This document shows, in pieces, positions 16,981 to 25,669 of a stretch of 64,000 nucleotides of DNA. Location: contig JACTMY010000009.1 of the NCBI GenBank assembly GCA_014584395.1, positions 176,246 to 240,245 on the forward strand, read 5' to 3'. This DNA is from Planctomycetota bacterium. GTDB taxonomy: Bacteria; Planctomycetota; Planctomycetia; Gemmatales; HRBIN36. The stretch's first letter is position 1; every line of letters begins with the position of its first letter. Under the pieces are notes generated by a model, which worked only from the letters and a program-made list of their open reading frames with translations, ran no database searches and had not been told where the DNA came from. The translations under genes and the position numbers were made by a program.

Positions 16981-18501
16981 TCAGGGACGCCTTGATTGCA
17001 CGAGGTGCTTGGAGCGAGATGCTTCGCGAAATTCCGTCCAAGCCTGTTTGACTTGATCCGGCCAATCGGCGGTGCGTTCATCCGGGATTAGGCATTCGGA
17101 AGCCAGTTTCAGGGCTTCTTCCTTGCGCCCGCACATCCAAAGAGAAAGCGTTTTCAGCGTTTGCCATTCCTTATCCTCCGCTGGCCACAGGACGGGAGGA
17201 CGCTGAGCCAAGTCCCAGGCTACCTCAGGCGAATTGACCATCAAAGTCAAAAGGGCGCGCCGCTCGGGGCCGCTCCATGCGGAAGCAGGGCTTTTCATTT
17301 GGCTCATGCAACGCTCAAAATCTGGCAGATTCGACCACCGCCACGACGCTGATTCGCCCAGCAAACGGTTCTCTACCAAGGCTTTGGCCATGGCGACGGC
17401 CATCAGATGTTGCCCCCAGGGGCGCGGATGGCAGCTATCCACGAACCAATCACTCCCAGGGGGCGCGTCTTGCTGGGATTGAAAAACGCTGGGAAAATCG
17501 ATCAATGGCACCTGCCGTTTCTGGCTGATGGTTTTTAGCTGCGATTGCAATGGGGACTGACAACGGAAAGGAAGGGCATCCCAATCGCGGGCCGCTTGCA
17601 TCGCCTCTCGAGCCAGGCTCCGATCGCCAGCCAGGAGCGCGTTGCGTCCTTTCCAGTAATGCGTCAAGGCCCAGTGAGGATCCATTTGCAGGGCTTGCTC
17701 GATCTCCGCATCAGCTTGTTCCCCGCGCAGGAGCTTGGCATTGGCCTCCTCGATCAAGCCATCGCGCTGGCGCCGGCGATCGGCATGAAGGTCCACGCCC
17801 TGAGAAAAAGCGGGTCGGCAAACGAGGTTGCTCCCTGGGATGCAAAGCAAGATGGGCACCTTCGCCTTCTGACAAGCGACCACCATTTGATCGACTTCCT
17901 CGCCAAACTGCTTGGCCACGTCCTGATGCAATGGGCCGTCCGCCGGGATGCCGCCTCCAGGGGCGATGCCCGTCTTTTCCATGCGCCGGCTGCGGAAGTT
18001 CGTCACGACGTCCGAAAGCCCGCGATACAAATTCGAATGAAGATACCACCAGCGATGGGTCGGGTTTTGGGAGAGCGACAGGGAGCGTGCCAGGAATTCA
18101 TTATGTCCCAAACAGAGGATCACAAGGTCGGGCTTGTATGCCAGGGTATGTTCCAAAGCCTGCCGCAAGTGAATGGCACAGCGGGCCGGTTTGCCAAAAT
18201 TGACGACTTGGGCCTCTATGCCGGTCGGCAACACGTCGGTTAAAACGATTTGCAGCCAATGAGCGGTGTTGTTCTCGGCAGGATAAGGGAACCCATCAAT
18301 GGTGGATTCGCCAAAGACGAAGATGCGCTTCAGATGGTCTGGCTTGGCCGCGGATAGTTTCTGTGCGGAGGCGACTTTGCGATAATAGGTTGGACTGAAA
18401 ACATAAGCCGCAGCTTCCGCCAAGGCGAGGAGCGTGCCGTCGATAATGAGCAAAAACAGGAGGATCTTCAACACACGCCGCCAGCGGGATGGGTGATTCA
18501 C
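16981..18501 (-). CDS. SGNH/GDSL-type hydrolase with C-terminal helical region
   Basis: A 506-residue protein with an N-terminal signal anchor (about 10-33). The SGNH blocks are visible: block I VFGESTIDG with Ser66, block III LGHNEF with Asn134, and the block V Asp/His in DSCHPRPWGQH. An inserted segment (about 240-305) looks TPR-like and helical, and the C-terminal 100 residues are also helical. These enzymes are esterases, often acting on acetylated glycans or lipids; the membrane anchor places it outside the cytoplasmic membrane. The GTG start at 18501 has GAGGAAAAGG just upstream. Substrate unknown. Confidence 0.78.
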   Translation of the reverse strand: MNHPSRWRRVLKILLFLLIIDGTLLALAEAAAYVFSPTYYRKVASAQKLSAAKPDHLKRIFVFGESTIDGFPYPAENNTAHWLQIVLTDVLPTGIEAQVVNFGKPARCAIHLRQALEHTLAYKPDLVILCLGHNEFLARSLSLSQNPTHRWWYLHSNLYRGLSDVVTNFRSRRMEKTGIAPGGGIPADGPLHQDVAKQFGEEVDQMVVACQKAKVPILLCIPGSNLVCRPAFSQGVDLHADRRRQRDGLIEEANAKLLRGEQADAEIEQALQMDPHWALTHYWKGRNALLAGDRSLAREAMQAARDWDALPFRCQSPLQSQLKTISQKRQVPLIDFPSVFQSQQDAPPGSDWFVDSCHPRPWGQHLMAVAMAKALVENRLLGESASWRWSNLPDFERCMSQMKSPASAWSGPERRALLTLMVNSPEVAWDLAQRPPVLWPAEDKEWQTLKTLSLWMCGRKEEALKLASECLIPDERTADWPDQVKQAWTEFREASRSKHLVQSRRP

Positions 18502-18614
18502 GACCTTTTCCTCTGTTCGTCAATTGCCTTTCCGCACCTTATACCCAAGCGATGGCTCCAAGGTCGAGTCGAACTGGAGAGGGGCAGCGTACCCAAGAGA
18601 AGAACAGTGTAAAA

Positions 18615-19427
18615 ATGGCGAAGCGAATGGGCACAGATAAGCTAAGAAGTATGTGCAATCTTCAGCTCGATCCAAATGAGCATAAAGTGAGTCTGGCAAC
18701 TCGACTCATCCCGGTGCTGGACATCATGGGCCGGCAAGTCGTCCACGCTCAGAAGGGACTGCGATCCACTTACCGTCCGCTGCGCAGTGCATGGACGGAC
18801 AGCACCGATCCTGGCACCGTGCTGCGAGCCTTGGCCGCAGCCTATGGCATCAGGGATTTCTATGTGGCCGACGTGGACGCGCTCGAAGGGCGTCTCCCGA
18901 ATTGGGATGTGATCGAACCGATGATGGCATGGCCCTATCACTTGATGATCGACCTTGGCCTGCGCACGATCAAGGATGCGGAGCGGCTGCCATCGCGGAG
19001 CAATGTCCTTCCCATCCTGGCGAGCGAATCCTTGCCGAGTCTGTCGCACTGTCACGAGCTTGTGCGTTTGCTTGGACCCAGGCAGCTTGTGTTCTCACTT
19101 GATTTTCGTTCAGGGCAACTCCTTGGCCATGATCGCCTCTGGCCTCTATGGTCCCTGGAGAAAATCGTGGAGCATCTCATCGAGCTTGGCATTCAACGCA
19201 TGATCGTCCTGGACGTGCATCGGGTGGGGGCAGGGCAAGGACTGGATGGCCTGGAACCCTATTTAGAGTGGATGAAGCACTATCCGCACGTCCAATGGAT
19301 CATCGGCGGCGGCATCAGTCACTGGGGGGAAATCCAACAACTGGTTAGCCGGGGGATCGCTGGCGTTCTTGTCGCCACGGCGCTCCACGATGGACGCATC
19401 CAGCCACTGACCCATGGGAAAGTATGA
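18615..19427 (+). CDS. HisA/HisF-related TIM-barrel protein
   Basis: A protein of about 270 residues that resembles HisA/HisF (ProFAR isomerase family). It begins with TRLIPVLDIMGRQVVHA (HisA: PAIDLxxGxxV), has FYVADVDALEG at strand 2 and MIDLGLRTI at strand 3, and ends with WIIGGGISHWGEI and GVLVATALHDG, the phosphate-binding ends of strands 7 and 8. The ATG at 18615 is my choice; the frame is open up to 18489 but that would overlap the divergent SGNH gene. No other his gene is near. HisA-like proteins of this sort also occur among methanopterin-linked C1 genes of methylotrophs and planctomycetes, and the next gene is a pterin synthase homologue, so a cofactor role is possible but unproven. 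Confidence 0.7.
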   Translation: MAKRMGTDKLRSMCNLQLDPNEHKVSLATRLIPVLDIMGRQVVHAQKGLRSTYRPLRSAWTDSTDPGTVLRALAAAYGIRDFYVADVDALEGRLPNWDVIEPMMAWPYHLMIDLGLRTIKDAERLPSRSNVLPILASESLPSLSHCHELVRLLGPRQLVFSLDFRSGQLLGHDRLWPLWSLEKIVEHLIELGIQRMIVLDVHRVGAGQGLDGLEPYLEWMKHYPHVQWIIGGGISHWGEIQQLVSRGIAGVLVATALHDGRIQPLTHGKV

Positions 19428-19445
19428 AGCAAAGGTTCCCTGACG

Positions 19446-19931
19446 CTATTCACTATAACGCGCCGATTGTCCGGGGCTTTCCTCCACTTCCACGCTTAAC
19501 GCCGTCGGCTTAAAGCCATGCTGTTCGAGCAGCTTCCGCTTGAGCTGGGAGGCAATGTAACTTGCCAAGGCCTCGGCCGTGGTGTTGCTGATCGGCAGCA
19601 GCACGCAATCTTCTCGGGGAAAACTCCATAATCGATCCTGGTAGCGAATCGTGACCTGCTTTGGCTGGGCCTCCAGATGCAATAGCTGGCTTTCTGTTGG
19701 CAGCATCATGCGATGGTCCAGCGTCTCCACGATCTCCTGCGTGCGATCCTTGAGTGCAATGAAATCGAAAACATAGTGATTGTCATCCAAGGGTCCTTCC
19801 ACCTCGACGGCGACACGATAGTTGTGGCCATGCAGCCGTTCGCACTGATGCCCCGCATAGGTGATAAAGTGGCCGCTGCAAAAGGTCAAATGGTCCTTGG
19901 TGACGCGGACTCGGAAGGCAGGTTGCTGCAT
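19446..19931 (-). CDS. 6-carboxy-/6-pyruvoyl-tetrahydropterin synthase family (QueD-like)
   Basis: A 161-residue PTPS/QueD enzyme that converts dihydroneopterin triphosphate to a tetrahydropterin. The zinc ligands are His21 (SGHF) and His34/His36 in ERLHGHNY. The catalytic Cys30 lies just before, in the spacing seen in E. coli QueD (CxRLHGH). The catalytic His/Asp region ETLDHRMML and the Glu-containing VEVEESPGQSARY at the C-terminus are present. An insertion around residues 80-105 makes it longer than E. coli QueD (about 120 residues). It converges with the HisA-like gene. No queC/queE neighbours are seen, so the product (queuosine, pterin cofactor or methanopterin) is open. Confidence 0.85.
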   Translation of the reverse strand: MQQPAFRVRVTKDHLTFCSGHFITYAGHQCERLHGHNYRVAVEVEGPLDDNHYVFDFIALKDRTQEIVETLDHRMMLPTESQLLHLEAQPKQVTIRYQDRLWSFPREDCVLLPISNTTAEALASYIASQLKRKLLEQHGFKPTALSVEVEESPGQSARYSE

Positions 19932-20272
19932 GGATCGATTCCATATGGATGGCGTTGATTCTTCTCATCACTGTTATATCCGACCATCGTGATGATGGAG
20001 AGGTATCTCCAGGTCAGCTCGAGTGAATGAAAGCACCGCACTTCCCCGTTTTTAGCCAGCTTGTTGAAGCGACCATGCATCAGCAAGCATGGATGTCTAC
20101 CTAGCGCTGCTCGGCAACGTGGATAATCGGTTGAAGGATCAACCCTAAACCGGGCTTGACAAGGATGGGCCATTTGGTCATACGCCGCACATCGATGGGG
20201 ATGCGTGTCGCATAGGGGGCGGCACCTTCTACCAATCGGCGGACAGCGAAGCCGCTTCGATGGGGGAATGCA
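19932..20272. other. Divergent intergenic region, no gene recognised
   Basis: About 340 bp between the outward-reading QueD-like gene and the secreted protein at 20273. It must hold both promoters, but I cannot assign -35/-10 boxes with confidence and see no RNA gene. Confidence 0.5.
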
Positions 20273-20878
20273 ATGTTAGCCCGATGGATCCTGGGAGGCA
20301 TGGGGATGGCCGCGGCTTTGATCGGCACGAGCCTTCATGCCCAAGAACGAGACACCTATCAGTCAGTTCGCGGCACCAGCAGTGCCAACCGAGGCAGCAT
20401 TGCCAAACCGATCGATGACTCGTGGTGGCCATTTGGACGCGCGGAACGCTTTGAAACACAAGTCCAAGACCAAGTCCGCACTCGACCCCTTGCCGTCACA
20501 TCGAACGCACCCGCCAACGCTTCCGGTGAAAGCCTGGGCAGCGGGGCCAACCGCAAGGACCTAGCGAGCCGGCTCAAGCAGGAGTTTGACGTCTATCTTC
20601 GCCGTCAGGAAGTCTGCGACCGCCTCAAGCAAATCGCCGAGGAAACCGGCGATACCGCTCTCGAACAACAGGCGGAACTGATGGCCCAACGAGCCTGGTT
20701 TGTTTACCAGCAAAAGACCAGTGCGATGCGGTTGCCCGGCTTGCTGCCCATGACGGAACAAGATGCGGCCAACGCGCTTTTAAGCAAAAAAGACAATGAA
20801 TCAACCAAGGTGGTCGAAGCTCCCATCAGGAGCATTCGAACAACGAACCATACCCTCCCAGGTGACGGAAAGGAGTAA
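20273..20878 (+). CDS. Secreted protein of unknown function
   Basis: A 201-residue protein with a signal peptide (MLARWILGGMGMAAALIGTS, cleaved after LHA). The mature part is hydrophilic, with a probably helical segment around 95-145 rich in Arg/Glu/Gln (EVCDRLKQIAEETGD). I recognise no family. The ATG at 20273 has GGGGGA upstream. It ends three bases before the TTG start of the small lipoprotein, and its own last codons (AAAGGAG) form that gene's ribosome site, so the two are translationally linked. Confidence 0.6.
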   Translation: MLARWILGGMGMAAALIGTSLHAQERDTYQSVRGTSSANRGSIAKPIDDSWWPFGRAERFETQVQDQVRTRPLAVTSNAPANASGESLGSGANRKDLASRLKQEFDVYLRRQEVCDRLKQIAEETGDTALEQQAELMAQRAWFVYQQKTSAMRLPGLLPMTEQDAANALLSKKDNESTKVVEAPIRSIRTTNHTLPGDGKE

Positions 20879-20881
20879 ATC

Positions 20882-21106
20882 TTGAAACGGTCTCTCATTT
20901 TCGTCACTTGCTGCCTGTCCATGGTAGGTTGCGAAGCCTTGCGGCCGCGGACCCACCTGGAAATGACCATGCCGACGCTGACCGCTGCTCAGGCGGTCGA
21001 AGTCCAGCCGCACGAGATCACGACGTCCAACGCCAAGACCAAGCTCAAACAACTTCAGGAAGAACTGGACCGAGAAATGGAGTCGTTGTCGAGCGACCCG
21101 TTTTAA
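20882..21106 (+). CDS. Small lipoprotein
   Basis: A 74-residue protein starting with TTG at 20882, supported by AAAGGAG about nine bases upstream inside the preceding gene. The N-terminus is a lipoprotein signal with lipobox LSMVGC (Cys17). The mature part is short and helical, with charged heptad-like residues (KTKLKQLQEELDREMES). It probably sits in the envelope with the partner encoded upstream. No family recognised. Confidence 0.6.
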   Translation: MKRSLIFVTCCLSMVGCEALRPRTHLEMTMPTLTAAQAVEVQPHEITTSNAKTKLKQLQEELDREMESLSSDPF

Positions 21107-21128
21107 TTGACTCGCTGTGTGCAATCTA

Positions 21129-22418
21129 TCATTCAAAGAGCGCCTTGATTCCCATCAAGGAAGCTTGGTGGATGTGTTGAACGTCGAAAGCATCATATTG
21201 CGGCAGCAATGCCCTCATCCACTGTTCGCCGCCACCCGTCAAAACGATGCGCTGAATCGGCGGCTTCAGGTCCAAATGGCTCCAGGCTTGTTCGTGTCCC
21301 CGCCTCATGGCTTGGAGCAAGGCCGCCAGCAAATCCATTCGGTCTACCGCCAGATTGAGATTCTGAAAGGCGGCATGGCGCGCTTCGATCTCCAAGCGAT
21401 CCCCGCCGAGAAAGGGTGGATCGAACTGGACCTCCGTCGAACGCTGCAGGGCTTGCCGCAGCGTATCCGAATAGAAATGGGATGCCGATTGATCGCGAAA
21501 GCAAAGCTGATGCAGCCAGTCCAGGGCCACGCCGCCGATCGGGTTGTGGGTCACGTGCATGAAATCGCTGCCTAACCCGAGCGGTCTCGTCAAGCGGTGG
21601 GGCGATGGAACGGGGTGGCGCGTGCGAATGGCCAAAACCTGGGTCGTCCCCACGACGTGCAAGATTTCTTGCTCCACGAGTGCAGCCGCACAGAGGGCCG
21701 AGCTGGTATCCGCCAGGCCAATTTTTACCGGCGGGGCCTGGGACAGTCCCAATTCTCTCATGAGCGCGGGGTGAACGTCGCCCACGGTGAACCCGCCGTC
21801 CCGGATCGGCGGCAGCCACTCTTGCTCCACGCCAAATGCATCGCACCAGCGCTGCGACCATTGGCCGGGTTGCCGCCATTCCGTCAAGCCCGCAAAACAG
21901 GCATTGCCCGGGTCGATGGCGGTCTCTCCCGTCCATTTCCATGCCAACCAACTGTTGAGATGAAAATAGTGTCGGACTCTTCGGGACAGGCTGGGGTCCA
22001 TTGCCTTGAGTTGCATCCAGACCATCACGCTGATGCCGCCGGGGAGCGGCTTATTTCCATTGGCGTCCAGGAATTCCTGACCGGATTCGCTCCAAACCTT
22101 CCTGGCGGCTGGCCTCGCCCTGCGATCCAGATGCGTGATGATCGGCGTCAGCGGCTGATGGTGCGCATCCAATAAGATGAATCCTGGAGAAAAGACGGAA
22201 AAGCCAACCCCCGATACGGCTTGCCCTTGAATGGCTTCCCGAGCGGCAGAGATCACCTCGGTCCAGAGACGGTCCGGCTGAATGACCATGGCCAGGGGTT
22301 CGGGCTGCTCAAGAGGATAGGACCGCTTGATGATGGGGCTCAGCGGTTGCCCCGAAGGCTCCTCCAAGACGGCGGCTTTCACTCCGGACGTTCCCACATC
22401 CAGCGCAAGCCATCCCAT
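21129..22418 (-). CDS. FGGY-family carbohydrate kinase
   Basis: A 429-residue sugar kinase of the FGGY/ASKHA fold. The phosphate-1 loop LALDVGTSGVKAAV (DVGTSG at 7-12), the second-domain KIGLADTSSALCAAA, and the adenosine motif IVLTGGGEQW near the C-terminus are all present. Xylulokinases and glycerol kinases are about 480-510 residues, so this is a short form. It phosphorylates a pentose, polyol or related sugar with ATP; which one cannot be read. It is a single leftward gene, not beside transport or isomerase genes, so context gives no substrate. Confidence 0.78.
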   Translation of the reverse strand: MGWLALDVGTSGVKAAVLEEPSGQPLSPIIKRSYPLEQPEPLAMVIQPDRLWTEVISAAREAIQGQAVSGVGFSVFSPGFILLDAHHQPLTPIITHLDRRARPAARKVWSESGQEFLDANGNKPLPGGISVMVWMQLKAMDPSLSRRVRHYFHLNSWLAWKWTGETAIDPGNACFAGLTEWRQPGQWSQRWCDAFGVEQEWLPPIRDGGFTVGDVHPALMRELGLSQAPPVKIGLADTSSALCAAALVEQEILHVVGTTQVLAIRTRHPVPSPHRLTRPLGLGSDFMHVTHNPIGGVALDWLHQLCFRDQSASHFYSDTLRQALQRSTEVQFDPPFLGGDRLEIEARHAAFQNLNLAVDRMDLLAALLQAMRRGHEQAWSHLDLKPPIQRIVLTGGGEQWMRALLPQYDAFDVQHIHQASLMGIKALFE

Positions 22419-22541
22419 GTTCTCATGTCCTTTCCTTGAGGAGGCGAATGAAGCCTGACTGCAAAATCAGCCGTTTCGATGATGCGCACAGCATTATAAA
22501 ATAGAAGACACACGGCTGCACGTTTTCTTCGGAGTGAACCG

Positions 22542-24065
22542 ATGTCCAAATGGGGCACCTATCTCACGGTGACGCTGGTGGGATTGGTCATGATCTATTG
22601 GGTCTATGGACTATTGTTTTATCCACAGACATGGGAAGTCACGCGTTTGACTCCCAAACCCGTGCCCAAGGGCGATCAGGAAATCGCCTGGCTTCACCCG
22701 GCTACCAATGCCCCCGTTTGGGAAAGATTCATCACTGGATTGCGCGTCAAGGCAGCGGAAAATCCCCTGTGGGGTTTGGAGATTGACGAAACACAAGCCT
22801 ACCCAGATCAAACCGCCGACGTGCCCATGATCGCCATGCGCAGGAAAAACGTCGCCGGCACGCTCTGGCTGCGCTGGTACAAGATTACCAGCCAGCAGGA
22901 CATCGATTATTGGGTCAAGGCCCTAATGACCCGAGCGCCTGCCCCCTTGGTGATCGTCGGCGGCGGAAGCAGCGATCGGGCCAGGGATTTGGCCTGGTCC
23001 ATGGCCCAAGCTTCGCCACGGTTGCCCGATCCCCCTTTATTGTTCATCACCACGGCAACGGCCGATGAGGTCGCCACTCCCGACGGCCAAAGAACGCCCT
23101 TGATGCAAATTTATCCTGGCCGCACCTTTCGCTTCTGCTTTTCCAATCGGCAGATGGCCGAAGCGATCACCCATTTCATTTGGGGTCAAGAGGAGCTGCG
23201 GCCCAACTCTGACCAGGTCTTCCTGATGTCGTACCAGGATGACCCTTATTCCAAGGACTTGGTCGAACAATTCAGAAAGATCATGCGCTTGGAGCATCGG
23301 CCGGAGCTTTTGGAGCCATCCTTGCAACAGGCGTTAAATCTTTGGCAGGAGGAAATCCCCTACAGCATCGGCCCTCTGTCCGAACCAAATCGGTCCGAGG
23401 CGGAAATCGTTGAGCGATTCGTCGAACACGCCCTCGGGCAGGAAGGGCGAAATGCGTTGTTGGTCTTGCCCGCCGATCCTAAACCGGCCCGGCGCGTGCT
23501 GCGCAGCATCTTTCGTTCGGCGCCGGTCTTGGCCCCACGTCTGGTGGTGACAGCGGGGGACACTATCGACTTCGACACCATCTACCGCGATCGGCATCTG
23601 GCCTGGCCCATCCAAGATTTACCCTGCCGATTGGTGTTGTTCTGCCATCACAATCCGATCTTGGCCAGCGCGGGATTCGTCGAGGAACAGAACCTTGCGC
23701 AACCGGGATTCCAATCCACCACGGGAACACAAAACGTCCTCCTTTACGGCGATTTGGGAGCCATGCTGATTCAGGGGGCCGCGATGTCGGAGCGCTGGGT
23801 GGAGCGCCCGAGCCAATTGGCGGAATCCCTGCATCTCACCGAGGATTGGCTGGGGCGAAAGCGGTTCGATGCTCACGGCCACCGGCATGGCGGCGCGGGA
23901 GAATTCATCGTTTTGCTGGAACCGATTCGACTCAGCGACCGCGTCTATCCCAAGGCGAACCTGGCAGTTTATGAACGCAATGAAGAACCAACCTGGCGTT
24001 TGGTGGATCGCTTTGAGGTGTACTATGGCGTGAAGCTGCTTCCCCAGGAAGGTTCAACGCGATGA
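22542..24065 (+). CDS. Membrane-tethered periplasmic-binding-type (type 1) sensor protein
   Basis: A 507-residue protein with one N-terminal membrane anchor (about 7-26) and a large extracytoplasmic region. Alternating strands (APLVIVGGGSSD, PPLLFITTATADEV, NSDQVFLMSYQDDPYSKDL, NALLVLPADPKP) recall the type 1 periplasmic-binding fold of branched-chain amino acid receptors. No transporter genes are present. Instead its stop overlaps the start of a histidine kinase (ATGA at 24062-24065), which suggests that it senses a ligand and passes the signal to that kinase. Ligand unknown; the fold call is from pattern only. Confidence 0.55.
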   Translation: MSKWGTYLTVTLVGLVMIYWVYGLLFYPQTWEVTRLTPKPVPKGDQEIAWLHPATNAPVWERFITGLRVKAAENPLWGLEIDETQAYPDQTADVPMIAMRRKNVAGTLWLRWYKITSQQDIDYWVKALMTRAPAPLVIVGGGSSDRARDLAWSMAQASPRLPDPPLLFITTATADEVATPDGQRTPLMQIYPGRTFRFCFSNRQMAEAITHFIWGQEELRPNSDQVFLMSYQDDPYSKDLVEQFRKIMRLEHRPELLEPSLQQALNLWQEEIPYSIGPLSEPNRSEAEIVERFVEHALGQEGRNALLVLPADPKPARRVLRSIFRSAPVLAPRLVVTAGDTIDFDTIYRDRHLAWPIQDLPCRLVLFCHHNPILASAGFVEEQNLAQPGFQSTTGTQNVLLYGDLGAMLIQGAAMSERWVERPSQLAESLHLTEDWLGRKRFDAHGHRHGGAGEFIVLLEPIRLSDRVYPKANLAVYERNEEPTWRLVDRFEVYYGVKLLPQEGSTR

Positions 24066-25669
24066 ACAGCGGATCGCACGAATCGCGCCGTTGGCGTTAT
24101 CTCAAGGGACTGGGGCCGCCGCTGCTCCTGTTCGCCCTGTTGATGAGCGCCTTGATCTATGCGCTGCAATTTCGCTTGCGCGGCGAGGAGCAATACGACG
24201 ATACGATCCTGCGCGAATGGATCGAGGAAGCCCGCGCTTTTCGCTACAGCCTGCCCGAATTGATCCGCGATTATTTCCAATCCGTCGAGCAGGGTCTCGA
24301 TCCCATCCAGATGCAGCATCGCTGGGAAAGCATGCAGGAGCACCTCATGACCTTGGGAGAAGTGACGCGCGCCTACCAAACCCAACTTCCGCTGTTTCCC
24401 TTGGTCTATCGCATGGAATTAACCTTGCTGCCAATGCAAGCCACGCTGGCCTGGGATTCACAAATGCCGATGCGGCCGGGGCAGGTCGAACAGCGACAGT
24501 TGGTGCTGCACGACACGGGACTGCAAAAAGCCATCCTTACTATCCAGTTTCAACTGCACGCCTATGCTCAGCGTCAGGAAGCCATCGCAGCCCAGGAGAT
24601 TCGGCTGCGCAGTTGGCTGAGTTTGCTCGCTTTCCTCGCGGCCGTCCTGGCCATGCTTTGGATTCTCGCTTTCATGCGCGGCGAACAGCGCCGCGATTGG
24701 GAAAAGTACCAGGCCCGCCGCGAATTGGAAGAGCAAGAGCGGCAAACCCTCGAAGAGAAAATTCGCCGCGAGCAAGCGGAGCGCGAACGCGAGGAAAGCG
24801 AACGCAAACTGTTGGAGGTGAAATTGCAATCGCAGGAAGCCGAACGGCAAGCCCTGACCCTTAAATCGCAACTCTACGCCAACATCGGCATCATGGCAGG
24901 CTCCTATGCGCATAACATCAAGAATATGATGGTTCGACCCAATGACTTGATTCAACGCTGCATGGCCCACCCCAAACTCGATCACGACGTCAAGGGATTG
25001 CTCCAAGAGATGCGGCAGACCCTGCATGCCGTCACGGAGCGCACGCAGCAAATCCTCAACACCGTGAAACGGGACCCGACGCGCGCGGAGCTTAAGCCGC
25101 TGGATTTGGCCCGTTTGCTGCGCGAGATCTTTCAAGCCTGGGTGTCGATGTCGAGTCAAAAATGGAAAATCGAGCTGCAGCTCGACCTTGCCGAGCAGGA
25201 GTTGATGCTGGAAGGGGATGCTTCTCATCTGACGCAAGCGTTGGAAAATCTGCTTTTCAACGCTCGGGACGCCATCTTTGAAATGCGCTCGCAGTTGCGC
25301 GAAGCGGCGCGGGCGAAAGTTTCCGATCATCCGGAAGAACAAAAACAGGCCCTCATCTCGGCCGCGGCCTGGCATGGCCGAATCGAGTTAAAAGCCTTTC
25401 GGAAGGACGATCGCATCCACGTCCGCGTCGTGGACAACGGCGTCGGCATGACGGAGGAAATACAGCAAAAATGCACGGACACGAACTTCAGCACCAAGCG
25501 GAATAATGCCTGGTACGAAGGACTCAATACGGGGATGGGTTTGGGGCTGTCCTTCGTGAAAGCCGTGCTGGAAAGCCATCACGGCGAACTGCACATCCGC
25601 AGTTCGCCGGGGCAAGGCGCGGCTTTTGAATTGACTTTCCCCGCGATGAGTTCAACAGGCCGGTCCTAG
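24062..25669 (+). CDS. Membrane sensor histidine kinase
   Basis: A 535-residue kinase with two membrane segments (about 16-34 and 185-203) flanking a helical sensor of about 150 residues. A long charged coiled coil (about 215-275) follows. The H-box is SYAHNIKNMM with His284. The HATPase has an N box in ENLLFNARDA, G1 VVDNGVGM, an F-like box TNFSTKR and G2 GMGLGLSFVKAV. All catalytic motifs are intact. Translation is coupled to the tethered binding protein (ATGA overlap). Its 3' end overlaps that of the convergent regulator gene by four bases. The partner is probably that regulator, although the regulator lacks the normal phospho-acceptor Asp. Confidence 0.85.
   Translation: MNSGSHESRRWRYLKGLGPPLLLFALLMSALIYALQFRLRGEEQYDDTILREWIEEARAFRYSLPELIRDYFQSVEQGLDPIQMQHRWESMQEHLMTLGEVTRAYQTQLPLFPLVYRMELTLLPMQATLAWDSQMPMRPGQVEQRQLVLHDTGLQKAILTIQFQLHAYAQRQEAIAAQEIRLRSWLSLLAFLAAVLAMLWILAFMRGEQRRDWEKYQARRELEEQERQTLEEKIRREQAEREREESERKLLEVKLQSQEAERQALTLKSQLYANIGIMAGSYAHNIKNMMVRPNDLIQRCMAHPKLDHDVKGLLQEMRQTLHAVTERTQQILNTVKRDPTRAELKPLDLARLLREIFQAWVSMSSQKWKIELQLDLAEQELMLEGDASHLTQALENLLFNARDAIFEMRSQLREAARAKVSDHPEEQKQALISAAAWHGRIELKAFRKDDRIHVRVVDNGVGMTEEIQQKCTDTNFSTKRNNAWYEGLNTGMGLGLSFVKAVLESHHGELHIRSSPGQGAAFELTFPAMSSTGRS

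Noticed and set aside
18615..19427. Housekeeping hisA
   Set aside because: Only partial match to HisA signatures and no other his genes nearby, so I name it only as HisA/HisF-related.
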